DNA of 64,000 bases, taken from NCBI GenBank assembly GCA_945865815.1, contig CAMBFR010000001.1:53862-117861 (forward strand), in the 5' to 3' direction. The stretch is from Candidatus Sulfopaludibacter sp. SbA3. GTDB lineage: Bacteria > Acidobacteriota > Terriglobia > 20CM-2-55-15. Positions 1 through 8,299 of the stretch are shown here, piece by piece (within the stretch, counting starts at the first letter, position 1; each line of letters begins with the position of its first letter). A program made the translations under genes and the position numbers. A model generated the notes under the pieces. It was given only the letters and a program-made list of their open reading frames with translations. It was not told where the DNA came from and searched no databases.

Positions 1-1118
1 AGTTGTTCGCGCTTCATGCCGATCGCGTGAAGCCCGCGTGGGATCTGTACGCTGTCCCCAAGCCGGGCGACCAGTTCAGGAGCCTGGCGCGCGGCGTCTT
101 CATCACTTGCCTGGTTCAGACGCGAATCCAGCGCGCGAGCGATAAATGCCATCTCCGGAACGCGCGATTGGAGTATGGCTCGCAGTACTGCCGGCATAAG
201 GACCGCATTGCCCAGACCATGCGACGTGTGGGTCGCCTCGCCCACCGGATACTGCAGCGCATGAACGGCGGCCGTGCCGGCGTTTGAAAACGCCATCCCC
301 GCCGATAAACTTGCCAGCGCCATGTCCTCCCGGGCTTCTTTGTTACCCGGTTCCGAGACGGCTTTTGCAAGGGATCCGGCAATGAGTTGAATCGCCTGCT
401 TCGCAAGACTGTCGGAGATCGGGTTCTTTCCGACGAAGATGGCCCTCGGTGAGCGGTCAGTGGGAATTCGCGCGCAAAAGGATTCGATGGCGTGGCTCAG
501 GGCATCCATGCCCGAGTGGGCGGTAACGTGCGGCGGACAGGAAACAGTCAGCGACGGATCCACCAGCGCCCACTTCGGCGTGATGCGCCGGCTTGCGATG
601 CCGACCTTCATAAAGCGGTCCGGATCGGCGACGACCGCTACCGGGCTGACTTCCGAACCCGTGCCCGACGTGGTAGGGATCGCGATCACGTCCACCACTG
701 CTCCGGGCACGGCATTCTCGCCGTAGTACTTCTGTAGCGGCCCGGGATACCGAAGCAGAATTGCGACACATTTCCCGAGATCCAGGTTACTGCCGCCACC
801 GACCCCGACGATCACGTCCGGGCTGAATTGGCGAGCGGATTCCGCGGCGTCGGAAATGGTTTTGATATCGATTTCGGGACGGCCATCGGGGAAGACCAGA
901 ACTTCCGCACCACCTTCTTTCAACAGGGACTCGACTCTCTCCGCAATGCCGCTCTTAATAATGTTTCGATCGGTGCAGATCAGCGCCCGCTTCCCAATCT
1001 CCTGGCTGACATTGCGAAGTTCCTCCAGCACGCCCCAGCCAAAAAAGACACGCCCCGCCGTGGAAAAACCCCAATGGCGGTTACCTGCAGATTGTGGAAT
1101 AGAGCCGCTCTGCCTCAT
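1..1118 (-). CDS. Iron-type alcohol dehydrogenase, 3' end beyond window
   Basis: This reading frame runs off the left edge; 372 codons are visible, close to the usual 380–390 of group III Fe-dependent alcohol dehydrogenases. It oxidises alcohols or reduces aldehydes with NAD(P)H in the cytosol. Visible motifs are the nucleotide-binding GVGGGSNLDLGK near residues 101–112, TTSGTGSE, SGMDALSHAIESF near 203 (metal-binding Asp and His) and HALQYPVGEATHTSHG near 285–300 (the two other metal His). The start is ATG 1118, preceded by GAGGAGG seven bases upstream; it overlaps the 3' end of the dehydrogenase gene before it by 38 bases, so the two are translationally coupled. It is third in an operon with an aldolase and an Ldh2 dehydrogenase, and probably reduces the aldehyde the aldolase releases. 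The substrate is unknown. Confidence 0.9.
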   Translation of the reverse strand, partial: MRQSGSIPQSAGNRHWGFSTAGRVFFGWGVLEELRNVSQEIGKRALICTDRNIIKSGIAERVESLLKEGGAEVLVFPDGRPEIDIKTISDAAESARQFSPDVIVGVGGGSNLDLGKCVAILLRYPGPLQKYYGENAVPGAVVDVIAIPTTSGTGSEVSPVAVVADPDRFMKVGIASRRITPKWALVDPSLTVSCPPHVTAHSGMDALSHAIESFCARIPTDRSPRAIFVGKNPISDSLAKQAIQLIAGSLAKAVSEPGNKEAREDMALASLSAGMAFSNAGTAAVHALQYPVGEATHTSHGLGNAVLMPAVLRAILQSRVPEMAFIARALDSRLNQASDEDAARQAPELVARLGDSVQIPRGLHAIGMKREQ

Positions 1119-2109
1119 GCCAGACCTCCTCGGGATGCGGAATCCCATTTACCAGGCGTTCTTCTCGCAGCTTATTCTCGGGATCACCGGGGGCAGATAC
1201 CTGCTTAAAGCCCTTCCCGGGCTTCGATGCTCGTAATTCATCCAGGTAGCCCTTCACTCCCGCGACGAGCGTTTCACCGCCGGGGAATGCTTTCGGATCG
1301 AGAACGATGAACAAGTCTCCAACCGTGCATCGATACTCGGTATCCAACGTGCCGAGAACGGCTTTCCCGATCTCTGTGCCGGGCAGCAAACCCGCGAGCA
1401 TCGCTATCGAGATGCCGAGCCCGTATCCTTTTGGACCACCTGCTGGAGTCAGCGAACCATGCAATGCCGCGTCAGGATCGGTCGTGGGATTTCCGTCTTT
1501 GTCGATCGCCCAACCTTCCGGAATCTTCTCGCCGCGGTGCTTGAAGGCGATTATTTTTCCCATGGCGCTGACCGAAGTGGCCATGTCCAACAAGAATGGC
1601 CGGGGGCTGCTGGGAATCCCGATCGCAATGGGGTTCGTTCCCACCAAAGCTTCCGATCCGCCAAAGGGATGAACGAGCACCTCGGTGGTTGTGAAAGCAA
1701 TACAGACCAGTCCTTCTAACGCACGGCGCTCGGCGTAATAGCCGACCATTCCAATATGAGCGGCGTTTCGAACGGTCAGCACCGCGACACCGTGCTTCCG
1801 CGCGGCTGGTGTGAGCTCTCTAAGGGAGGTCTCTGCGATGGCTGTGCCAAACCCATCCTTCCCATCGACATTCAACACAGAGTCCGTGGTCCATGTACGT
1901 TCGGGTATAACGTTGACCTTCTGCAACCCTTTCTGAATGCGCGTGACCATAACAGGCAGCCGTTGCACGCCATGGGAGTGAATCCCCCTCAAGTCCGCTT
2001 CCGTCCACACGTCCGCCTGGATGAAGCTTTCATCCTCGCTGGCACCCAAAGCACGAAGGACGGAAGTGGTGAGTTCGATTTGTTGCTTGTGAGAAACCGT
2101 TACGGACAT
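1081..2109 (-). CDS. Ldh2-family malate/L-lactate-type dehydrogenase
   Basis: A 342-residue protein of the Ldh2 family (malate/L-lactate, ureidoglycolate and 2,3-diketo-gulonate dehydrogenases). These NAD(P)-dependent enzymes interconvert 2-oxo and 2-hydroxy acids and lack the Rossmann fold. The N-terminal WTEADLRGIHSHGVQRLP segment (about 36–53), with its catalytic His, is diagnostic. Other family features are VGTNPIAIGIPS near 157–168 and GGPKGYGLGISIAML near 222–236. The start ATG 2109 has AAGGAAGGAG eight bases upstream. It lies 84 bases after the aldolase gene and overlaps the Fe-type dehydrogenase. With a pyruvate-yielding aldolase next door, the natural substrate may be pyruvate/lactate or a larger oxo acid; this is an inference. 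Confidence 0.92.
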   Translation of the reverse strand: MSVTVSHKQQIELTTSVLRALGASEDESFIQADVWTEADLRGIHSHGVQRLPVMVTRIQKGLQKVNVIPERTWTTDSVLNVDGKDGFGTAIAETSLRELTPAARKHGVAVLTVRNAAHIGMVGYYAERRALEGLVCIAFTTTEVLVHPFGGSEALVGTNPIAIGIPSSPRPFLLDMATSVSAMGKIIAFKHRGEKIPEGWAIDKDGNPTTDPDAALHGSLTPAGGPKGYGLGISIAMLAGLLPGTEIGKAVLGTLDTEYRCTVGDLFIVLDPKAFPGGETLVAGVKGYLDELRASKPGKGFKQVSAPGDPENKLREERLVNGIPHPEEVWHEAERLYSTICR

Positions 2110-2193
2110 AACGATCGACTCCTTCCTTGTTTCTCTACGGTTGGAGTGAGACCTGCCGGGAACCCGCCAGGGGGTTCCCGGTTTCTGGACGGT

Positions 2194-3039
2194 CTACATC
2201 AACGCTGTCGTACGGCGGACCCACGGCGCCTTGCCGGCTTCTTTCGAGACCTTCTCCATATCCGCAACGTATGCGGTCGACTGCGTCAGGATGTGATGCA
2301 GGTCATTTCCGATGCTGATGAGCGGGAACCCCTTGTTCAAGAATTCGCCAACTCGCGACGTTCCAAAGAGGAAGAGGCCGAGAATGACATTGTTCTTAGC
2401 TGCAGCAGCCTTTAACTTATCGGTCGCCTGCATCAACTCGGGGGACGTGTACATGTCGGGGAACTTGTACTTTTCGAAAAGGCCCATCGACATGCAGAGA
2501 TCATTCTGACCGAGGAAGAGAAGATCCACGCCCTTCACCGCCGCAATCTCGTCAATGTTCTTGATGCAATCCGCAGTCTCGACCTGCAGCGCGGTGATCA
2601 CATTGTCGTTGGCCGCGCCGGCATAACCCAGCAAGCCGGCCTTGTTCATACTGCGCTGCGGGAAATATACGGACCGGGTTCCGGCGGTTGGATAACGCGT
2701 ACAACTCACGGCCTGCCGGGCTTCCTCGGCAGTATTGATGTATGGCACGAGCACGCCGTCCGCGCCCATATCGAGCGACTGCTGAATACCCGAACGGTCG
2801 CTATAACCACCAACTCGTACAAGCGACTTGGCGCCTCCGCTCGAAATGCCAGCCAGCATTGTTGACAGAGTTTCATTGCTCATCGGCCCATGCTGGGTAT
2901 CAACCAGCAGCCAATCCAGGCCGCTGTGCGCCAACTGCTCTGCAACAGTTGAACTGTGCGAATTCAGAAACAAGCCCATCTTCGGGGTTCCCGCACGCAA
3001 CTGCTTCTTAAACTCGGCTCCGCTTAAAGTCTCACTCAT
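2194..3039 (-). CDS. HpcH/HpaI-family aldolase
   Basis: A 281-residue class II (divalent-metal) aldolase of the HpcH/HpaI family, which cleaves 4-hydroxy-2-oxo acids to pyruvate (or a related oxo acid) plus an aldehyde. The catalytic set is visible: VDTQHGP with His50, Arg75 in LVRVGG, metal ligands Glu154 in LQVETADCI and Asp180 in FLGQNDLCMSMG. Length fits the family (250–280). The start ATG 3039 has AGGAGAA eight bases upstream. It is the first gene of a three-gene minus-strand operon with two dehydrogenases, consistent with an oxo-acid or sugar-acid breakdown route. No regulator gene is visible beside it. Confidence 0.93.
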   Translation of the reverse strand: MSETLSGAEFKKQLRAGTPKMGLFLNSHSSTVAEQLAHSGLDWLLVDTQHGPMSNETLSTMLAGISSGGAKSLVRVGGYSDRSGIQQSLDMGADGVLVPYINTAEEARQAVSCTRYPTAGTRSVYFPQRSMNKAGLLGYAGAANDNVITALQVETADCIKNIDEIAAVKGVDLLFLGQNDLCMSMGLFEKYKFPDMYTSPELMQATDKLKAAAAKNNVILGLFLFGTSRVGEFLNKGFPLISIGNDLHHILTQSTAYVADMEKVSKEAGKAPWVRRTTALM

Positions 3040-3784
3040 TTAATTCTTCTCCTGTGCTTCTCGTTAAATTGAATTCCTGCCGAAAAAAGACCGTCTTCCC
3101 ACCCATCGGCATACGACGCGTCTGCAACCGGACCTTTTTTTTTGGCACGCAACTCTACCTCATTTATGGAATTCATGAAAGTGGGAGGTTTCTTTCGGGT
3201 AGTGTCTATCGGGCGTCTACGCTTTCCGATGAATCGCACCCTTATTCAACGCATTTGTGTAGCCGGTTACCCAATCCCCGGAACATGGCCATAGTAGTTT
3301 CAGCAACTTACTGTTCACAACAAATTGGACAGCCGCGTGCAAAAGAAAGATACGTGCGATCGAAGGCAAACCGAACGGAGGAAGTAGTGGATTCCAGACA
3401 GGCACAACCCGGAACACACATAATGTTCTTCAGCCTCCTCGGCGGTGTGACCGAACTGAAAAAAATCGGTTGCTCCATGGGCCAGGCAGACCATTACATT
3501 CTGCGTCATCATGCCAAATCGCAGACACCAGCCGAAATCATAAAAATTGGATCGGTCATGGACTCAATGTCGTGGACAGGCTTTCGTTATCAGGACGATC
3601 ACTTCAGCTTCGTCAAGGGAACACATTCAGTCCGGTTTGACTAGCACTCATAGATCGAGTTGCTGCTGTAGCCAGGGACGGCCGTCAGTTGCTCTTGGAC
3701 CAGGACGGCAGCGGAGGGAAGGATACCGGAGGTCAAGGACGCCTCATCGCAACCAGAAGTAGCCGACGGACAGGCAAAACGGCA
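3040..3784. other. Gene-poor intergenic stretch
   Basis: About 745 bases between the aldolase start and the terminator behind pyrF. Open frames exist on both strands (the longest is 3054–3644 on plus, about 196 codons), but none shows a recognisable domain, a signal peptide or a good ribosome binding site. Base composition is less GC-rich than the flanking genes and includes a run of nine T's at 3136–3144. It probably carries the promoter of the aldolase operon near 3040–3150. I see no RNA gene or mobile element in it. Confidence 0.5.
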
Positions 3785-3820
3785 AAGCGCCTCACCGCTC
3801 AGGACGAGTTGTGAGGCGTT
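3785..3820 (-). terminator. Probable terminator after pyrD-pyrF
   Basis: An eight-base-pair stem (3788–3795 with 3811–3818, extendable by two pairs) lies 28 bases after the pyrF stop codon. On the minus strand it is followed by a weak, interrupted T run (TTTGCCGTTTTGCC). On the plus strand it is followed by TTGTTATTTAT, so it could act in both directions. Confidence 0.55.
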
Positions 3821-3847
3821 GTTATTTATGGGGTCAATTCCCGCTTC

Positions 3848-4576
3848 TCATTTCAGGGACTCCATCATCGCCTCCAATGCCTTTCGCGGACTCGGATCCT
3901 CTGTCACTGCACGGCCAACCACAATGAAGTCCGCACCAGCCTCGATGGCGGAGCGCGGCGTAGCTATGCGCTGCTGATCATGAATGGACTGCTCCGGCAT
4001 GCGGATTCCGGGCGTGACGATTCGAAAATCCGGCTTCACGGCCTTCCGGAGTAGTTGAATCTCCTGCGGCGAACAGACTACCCCGTCAATGCCGCAATCC
4101 TGGGCAAGCAGGGCCAGACGCCGCACTTGACTCTCGACAGCGTCCGGCACGCCGACCTCTCGGAGCGTGGGTTCGTCGATGCTCGTCAAGACCGTGACCG
4201 CCACAACGACAGGCCTCGAACCCCCGGAATTTTCCTGCAGGCCGCGCGCAACGGTCTCCATCATATTCCGGCCGCCGCTTGCGTGGATTGTCATCATCGA
4301 AACGCCCCGCTTTGCCGCCTCGATGGCCGCCTGCTTAACCGTATTTGGAATATCGTGAAACTTGAGATCCAGGAAGACTTTGCCCCCATTGTCGATAATC
4401 TCCTTCACAATTGCGGGGCCGGCAGCCATATATAACTGGCTGCCCACTTTGAACATCCCTGTGAGGGATTTCAATTCCCTGACGAGATTCAGCGCCTGAT
4501 CCCGGGAACTGACGTCCAGGGCGATGAGAATTCGCTCCTTCATTTCCTTGATGGCCGCGCCCAATCGGGCATGCAT
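3848..4576 (-). CDS. pyrF: Orotidine 5'-phosphate decarboxylase
   Basis: Catalyses the last step of UMP synthesis, decarboxylating OMP to UMP in the cytosol. The DxKxxDIPNT signature is present with Asp70, Lys72 and Asp75, and the C-terminal phosphate-binding GADFIVVGRAVT is at about 220–231. The length (242) fits bacterial group I enzymes. It is second in a minus-strand operon, 16 bases after the pyrD stop. Neither candidate start has a strong ribosome binding site. ATG 4576 is given; the internal ATG 4543 (giving MKERILIALD) matches the usual N-terminus of the family better and may be the true start. Confidence 0.95.
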   Translation of the reverse strand: MHARLGAAIKEMKERILIALDVSSRDQALNLVRELKSLTGMFKVGSQLYMAAGPAIVKEIIDNGGKVFLDLKFHDIPNTVKQAAIEAAKRGVSMMTIHASGGRNMMETVARGLQENSGGSRPVVVAVTVLTSIDEPTLREVGVPDAVESQVRRLALLAQDCGIDGVVCSPQEIQLLRKAVKPDFRIVTPGIRMPEQSIHDQQRIATPRSAIEAGADFIVVGRAVTEDPSPRKALEAMMESLK

Positions 4577-4592
4577 TCGCGTCCGCTCATTT

Positions 4593-5516
4593 CTATGATG
4601 GCTTCATCTTTCCGATAAGACCTGTTACCGAGCTCAGGCCACGCCTGGCCAGAAGCCTCTCGAGGCCTTCGAGGACGTGGAGCGGCGCGCGCGGATCGTA
4701 GAAATTCGCGGTGCCGACCTGAATCGCGGAAGCACCAGCAAGCAGGTACTCGGCCGCATCCTCTGCCTCCACGATGCCCCCCAGCCCGATAACCGGAATC
4801 TTCACTCCGCGAACACATTGATAAACCATGCGCAACGTAATTGGGCGGATGGCTGGTCCCGACAGCCCTCCGGTCACTGTATATATCCGCGGCTTGAATG
4901 TCTCGGTATCGATAGCCATCGCGAGATACGTATTGGCTACGGTCAAGGCATCGGCCCCGCCGGCTTCCGCGGCGCGAGCAAGTTCCACGATGTCGGTAAC
5001 ATTTGGCGAGAGTTTAACGATCACAGGGCGCATCGACCTGTCTTTCAGCCTTCTCGTAAGGGCTTGAGTCGCTGCCGCGCTCGTTCCGAATACCATTCCA
5101 CCATGTTTGGTGTTGGGGCAGGAAATGTTCAGCTCATATGCTGCGATGCCGGCACACGCATTCAGCTTCTCGATTACTTCCAGGTATTCGTCTTCGCTGA
5201 ATCCAAACACATTCACGAAGACCGCCAGGCCCATGTTGCGAAGAAACGGCATTTTATCGCGGATGAACGCATCGACTCCGACGTTCTCCAGGCCGATCGA
5301 ATTGAGCATTCCGGAGGCGGTTGGAAAAAGCCGGGGTGGCAGGTTGCCTTCGATGGGTTGGGCTGACGTTCCCTTTACGGCGATGGCGCCGATTCGCCGC
5401 AGGTCGACGAATCGTTCAAACTCTTCTCCATATCCGAAGGTGCCACTCGCGGCAATTACAGGATTGCGAAGGTGGATTCCCGCTAGTTCTATGGAGAGGT
5501 CGGGAACCTGACTCAT
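4593..5516 (-). CDS. pyrD: Dihydroorotate dehydrogenase, class 1B type catalytic subunit
   Basis: Oxidises dihydroorotate to orotate with FMN. The frame extends to 5567, but homologues start near MSQVPDLSIEL, so ATG 5516 is chosen, giving 307 residues. The active-site Cys (in ELNISCPNTKHGG, about residue 133) marks class 1; class 1B enzymes normally pair with the iron–sulfur electron-transfer subunit PyrK, which is not in this window. FMN-binding segments include SGTFGYG, NSIGLEN, VKLSPNVTDI and GLGGIVEAEDAAEYLLAGAS. There is no Shine–Dalgarno sequence, but TATGTT lies nine bases before the ATG, so the transcript may be leaderless. It is divergent from pyrR across 34 bases. Confidence 0.95.
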   Translation of the reverse strand: MSQVPDLSIELAGIHLRNPVIAASGTFGYGEEFERFVDLRRIGAIAVKGTSAQPIEGNLPPRLFPTASGMLNSIGLENVGVDAFIRDKMPFLRNMGLAVFVNVFGFSEDEYLEVIEKLNACAGIAAYELNISCPNTKHGGMVFGTSAAATQALTRRLKDRSMRPVIVKLSPNVTDIVELARAAEAGGADALTVANTYLAMAIDTETFKPRIYTVTGGLSGPAIRPITLRMVYQCVRGVKIPVIGLGGIVEAEDAAEYLLAGASAIQVGTANFYDPRAPLHVLEGLERLLARRGLSSVTGLIGKMKPS

Positions 5517-5525
5517 ATCCGGACG

Positions 5526-5540
5526 AACATAGCATATAAT
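5526..5540. promoter_or_regulatory. Divergent pyrD / pyrR promoter region
   Basis: The 34-base gap between the pyrD and pyrR start codons holds a perfect -10 hexamer for pyrR (TATAAT, 5535–5540 plus) and a -10-like TATGTT for pyrD (5531–5526 minus). Each lies 9–10 bases before its start codon, and neither gene has a Shine–Dalgarno sequence. No good -35 box is seen for either. Initiation at the normal distance would give leaders of only a few bases. Confidence 0.6.
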
Positions 5541-5550
5541 TTCCGCCGCA

Positions 5551-6093
5551 ATGACATTGAAGCTCAACTATCAACTGATGACGACCCAGGACGTGCGCGG
5601 CACGCTGGACCGTTTGACTGACGAAATCCTGCACGCGAATGAAGGGCGCCCCGTGGTACTCCTCGGCATCCAGAGGCGCGGGGTTCCGATGGCGCAGCGC
5701 ATGGCCGAAATGATTGCGAAAAAGACGGGAAAGCATCCTCAGATTGGAACGCTCGACATTAACCTGTATCGGGACGACCTGACGCGAGTCGCTTTCCAGC
5801 CCGTCGTACGCAAGACTGATCTTCCCCAGGATATCGATGACAAAGACGTCATTCTGGTGGATGACGTACTCTATACAGGCCGCACCATACGCGCGGCCCT
5901 CGATGCGCTCTGTGATTTTGGACGAATGCGCACGATTCAACTGGCGGTCTTCATCGATCGTGGCCATCGCGAATTGCCGATCGAGGCCAATTTCATCGGC
6001 AAGAAAATCTCAACTAAGGACAATGAAGTCGTTGAGGTAAAACTGATGGAAATCGATGGCGAAGACGCGATCTACGTAATGGAAAAAGCCTAG
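5551..6093 (+). CDS. pyrR: PyrR, pyr-operon regulator / uracil phosphoribosyltransferase
   Basis: A 180-residue type I phosphoribosyltransferase. PyrR converts uracil plus PRPP to UMP and, in many bacteria, binds pyr mRNA leaders to control termination. The PRPP-binding loop [16 protein letters not shown] is at 100–114, and the basic [11 protein letters not shown] segment (38–48) matches PyrR rather than other phosphoribosyltransferases. It heads a plus-strand operon with pyrB (11-base gap) and pyrC. There is no ribosome binding site before ATG 5551, only TATAAT ten bases upstream. No leader long enough for a classical attenuator is visible before pyrR, between pyrR and pyrB, or before pyrD, so its regulatory target here is unclear. 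Confidence 0.96.
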   Translation: MTLKLNYQLMTTQDVRGTLDRLTDEILHANEGRPVVLLGIQRRGVPMAQRMAEMIAKKTGKHPQIGTLDINLYRDDLTRVAFQPVVRKTDLPQDIDDKDVILVDDVLYTGRTIRAALDALCDFGRMRTIQLAVFIDRGHRELPIEANFIGKKISTKDNEVVEVKLMEIDGEDAIYVMEKA

Positions 6094-6104
6094 AAATATC
6101 CCTC

Positions 6105-7037
6105 ATGCTCAAGCGCAAGGACCTGCTGGGAATCCAGGAACTGGGCTGCGACGAAATCCTGGAGATACTCGACACCGCGGAATCGCTACAGGAAATCTCT
6201 TCGCGTCCCATCAAGAAAGTCCCCACGCTGCGTGGGAAGACGGTGATCAACCTCTTCTTCGAAGCCTCCACGCGCACTCGGACGTCATTCGAGATCGCCG
6301 GAAAAAGGCTGTCGGCCGATGTCGTCAATATTTCGGCTTCGACAAGCAGCGTCTCCAAGGGCGAAACGCTGATCGATACAGCCAGAACCCTGGATGCCAT
6401 GGCAGCAGACTGTGTCGTAATCCGGCACTCTTCATCAGGCGCACCGGCCACGATTGCAAGAATGACAAAAGCTGCAGTCATCAATGGCGGAGACGGCGCC
6501 CACGAGCACCCGACCCAGGCGCTGTTGGACGCGCTCACCATCCGGCAGCGCAAAGGTCACCTCGACGGTTTGAAAGTCGCAATCGTCGGAGATATCACTC
6601 ACAGCCGCGTGGCTCGATCCAACATTCACCTTTTGACAAAATTCGGATCGCACGTGTGGCTGTGTTCGGCGCCGACGCTAATGCCTGTCGGCGTCGAACA
6701 AATGATCTGCGACAACAGCCAGTTCCTGCACACGACGAACTCAATTGACGAAGCGGTGGCTGATGCAGACGTCATCATGATGCTGCGTGTGCAGTTCGAG
6801 CGCATGAGCGAGTCGTTCTTTCCATCGGTCCGCGAGTACTTCCACTACTTCGGACTGAGCAGGGCCCGCGTCCATCTGGCAAAACAGGATGTAATCATCA
6901 TGCATCCCGGCCCGATGAACCGCGGAGTGGAGATCTCCAGCGAGGTGGCGGACGGTCCTTATTCGGTAATCTTTGACCAGGTTTCCGCAGGCGTCGCGGT
7001 TCGAATGTCGGTTCTCTATCTCATGCTGGGGGCGTAA
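6105..7037 (+). CDS. pyrB: Aspartate carbamoyltransferase catalytic chain
   Basis: Joins carbamoyl phosphate to aspartate, the committed step of pyrimidine synthesis. The carbamoyl-phosphate motif [12 protein letters not shown] is at 52–63, the second substrate motif EHPTQALLD at about 132–140, and [11 protein letters not shown] near the C-terminus closes the aspartate domain. At 310 residues it has the usual length of the catalytic chain; no PyrI regulatory chain is seen. It sits between pyrR and pyrC, and its TAA stop overlaps the pyrC start by one base (TAATG), so the two are translationally coupled. The ATG has no clear Shine–Dalgarno sequence and probably relies on coupling to pyrR. Confidence 0.97.
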   Translation: MLKRKDLLGIQELGCDEILEILDTAESLQEISSRPIKKVPTLRGKTVINLFFEASTRTRTSFEIAGKRLSADVVNISASTSSVSKGETLIDTARTLDAMAADCVVIRHSSSGAPATIARMTKAAVINGGDGAHEHPTQALLDALTIRQRKGHLDGLKVAIVGDITHSRVARSNIHLLTKFGSHVWLCSAPTLMPVGVEQMICDNSQFLHTTNSIDEAVADADVIMMLRVQFERMSESFFPSVREYFHYFGLSRARVHLAKQDVIIMHPGPMNRGVEISSEVADGPYSVIFDQVSAGVAVRMSVLYLMLGA

Positions 7038-8299
7038 TGGATCTGCTTATAAAAAACGGACGAGTCGTTGATCCGGAACGGAAGATCGACCGGATCACCG
7101 ACGTGGTCATCCGCGACGGAAAAATCCGATCCATCGGAACCGCAAACGACGTCGAACTGCCCGTATTCGACGCCACCGGCCTGGTCGTCGCGCCGGGTTT
7201 CTTCGACATTCATGTGCACCTGCGCGAACCGGGCACGGAGGAGGCCGAGACCATTCGGACCGGCGGCAACGCCGCGGTAGCCGGAGGCTTCACGGCCGTG
7301 GCCGCGATGCCGAACACGAAGCCGCCGAACGACAACCCGTCGATCACCAGCTACATTGTGTCCGAAGCCAGGCGCTCATCCCCGGCTCGCGTGTTTCCAA
7401 TAGGCGCCATTACGAAGGAACAGAAAGGCGAAACCCTCGCTGAAATCGGAGAGATGGTGCAGGCCGGTATTACGGCCATTTCCGACGACGGCAAACCGGT
7501 GATGGATGGGCAGCTCTTCCGGCGCGCCCTCGAATACGCCCAAATGTTCGACATTCCCGTGATTGAACACTGCGAAGACCTTCATCTATCGAAGGGCGGC
7601 GTCATGCACGAAGGGGTGTATTCAACGCGGCTTGGCCTCAAGGGAATCCCCGGCGCCGCGGAAGAAGCGATGTTGTCCCGCGACCTGATCCTCGCCGAAA
7701 TGACAGGCGGAAGGTATCACGTCGCTCACCTCAGCACGCGGGGATCGGTCCAGATGGTTCGCGAGGCAAAAGCGCGCGGTTTACAGATTTCCGCCGAAGT
7801 GACTCCCCATCATTTCACGCTTACCGATGCCGCCGTCGCCGACTACGATACCAACGCGAAAATGAATCCGCCGTTAAGGTCCAGCGACGACCTCGCCGCA
7901 TTGATCGAAGGAATTGAAGACGGCACCATAGACGCGATCGCGAGCGACCACGCGCCCCATCACATGAACCTCAAGATGCTGGAATTCGACAGCGCGCCGT
8001 TCGGAATCACGGGGCTTGAAACTTCTGTGGGCCTGGCTATTACCCAGCTCAAACTTTCGATGAAACGCCTGATTGAAATGTTGTCGATCAACCCCCAAAG
8101 GATCATGAGAGTGAAGCCGTGGGGTCTGTTTGAAGACAGTACGGCGGACTTGACAATCCTGAACCCTAAACGCAAGTGGACCTTCGACGTAAAACACTCG
8201 CGTTCGCTGAGCCGCAACTCGCCGTTTCATGGGTGGGAGATGACGGGAAAGGCCGTGGCGACCATAGTAGGGGGCAAAATCGTTTATGAAGATCGCTAA
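7037..8299 (+). CDS. pyrC: Dihydroorotase, type I
   Basis: A zinc amidohydrolase that cyclises carbamoyl aspartate to dihydroorotate. The metal-binding DIHVHLREPG is at 57–66 (His59, His61). Further ligand motifs are the Asp-containing AISDDGK near 150, VIEHCED near 175–181, HVAHLSTRGS near 230, EVTPHHF near 252–258 and IASDHAPHH near 302–310. At 420 residues it is a type I enzyme of the kind that can associate with PyrB. It overlaps pyrB by one base, and its 3' end overlaps the next gene by 14 bases. Confidence 0.97.
   Translation: MDLLIKNGRVVDPERKIDRITDVVIRDGKIRSIGTANDVELPVFDATGLVVAPGFFDIHVHLREPGTEEAETIRTGGNAAVAGGFTAVAAMPNTKPPNDNPSITSYIVSEARRSSPARVFPIGAITKEQKGETLAEIGEMVQAGITAISDDGKPVMDGQLFRRALEYAQMFDIPVIEHCEDLHLSKGGVMHEGVYSTRLGLKGIPGAAEEAMLSRDLILAEMTGGRYHVAHLSTRGSVQMVREAKARGLQISAEVTPHHFTLTDAAVADYDTNAKMNPPLRSSDDLAALIEGIEDGTIDAIASDHAPHHMNLKMLEFDSAPFGITGLETSVGLAITQLKLSMKRLIEMLSINPQRIMRVKPWGLFEDSTADLTILNPKRKWTFDVKHSRSLSRNSPFHGWEMTGKAVATIVGGKIVYEDR

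Noticed and set aside
3054..3644. 196-codon open frame on the plus strand in the gap after the aldolase gene
   Set aside because: No domain, no signal peptide, no good ribosome binding site and an odd composition (Cys, Arg and His rich); it reads like a chance frame.
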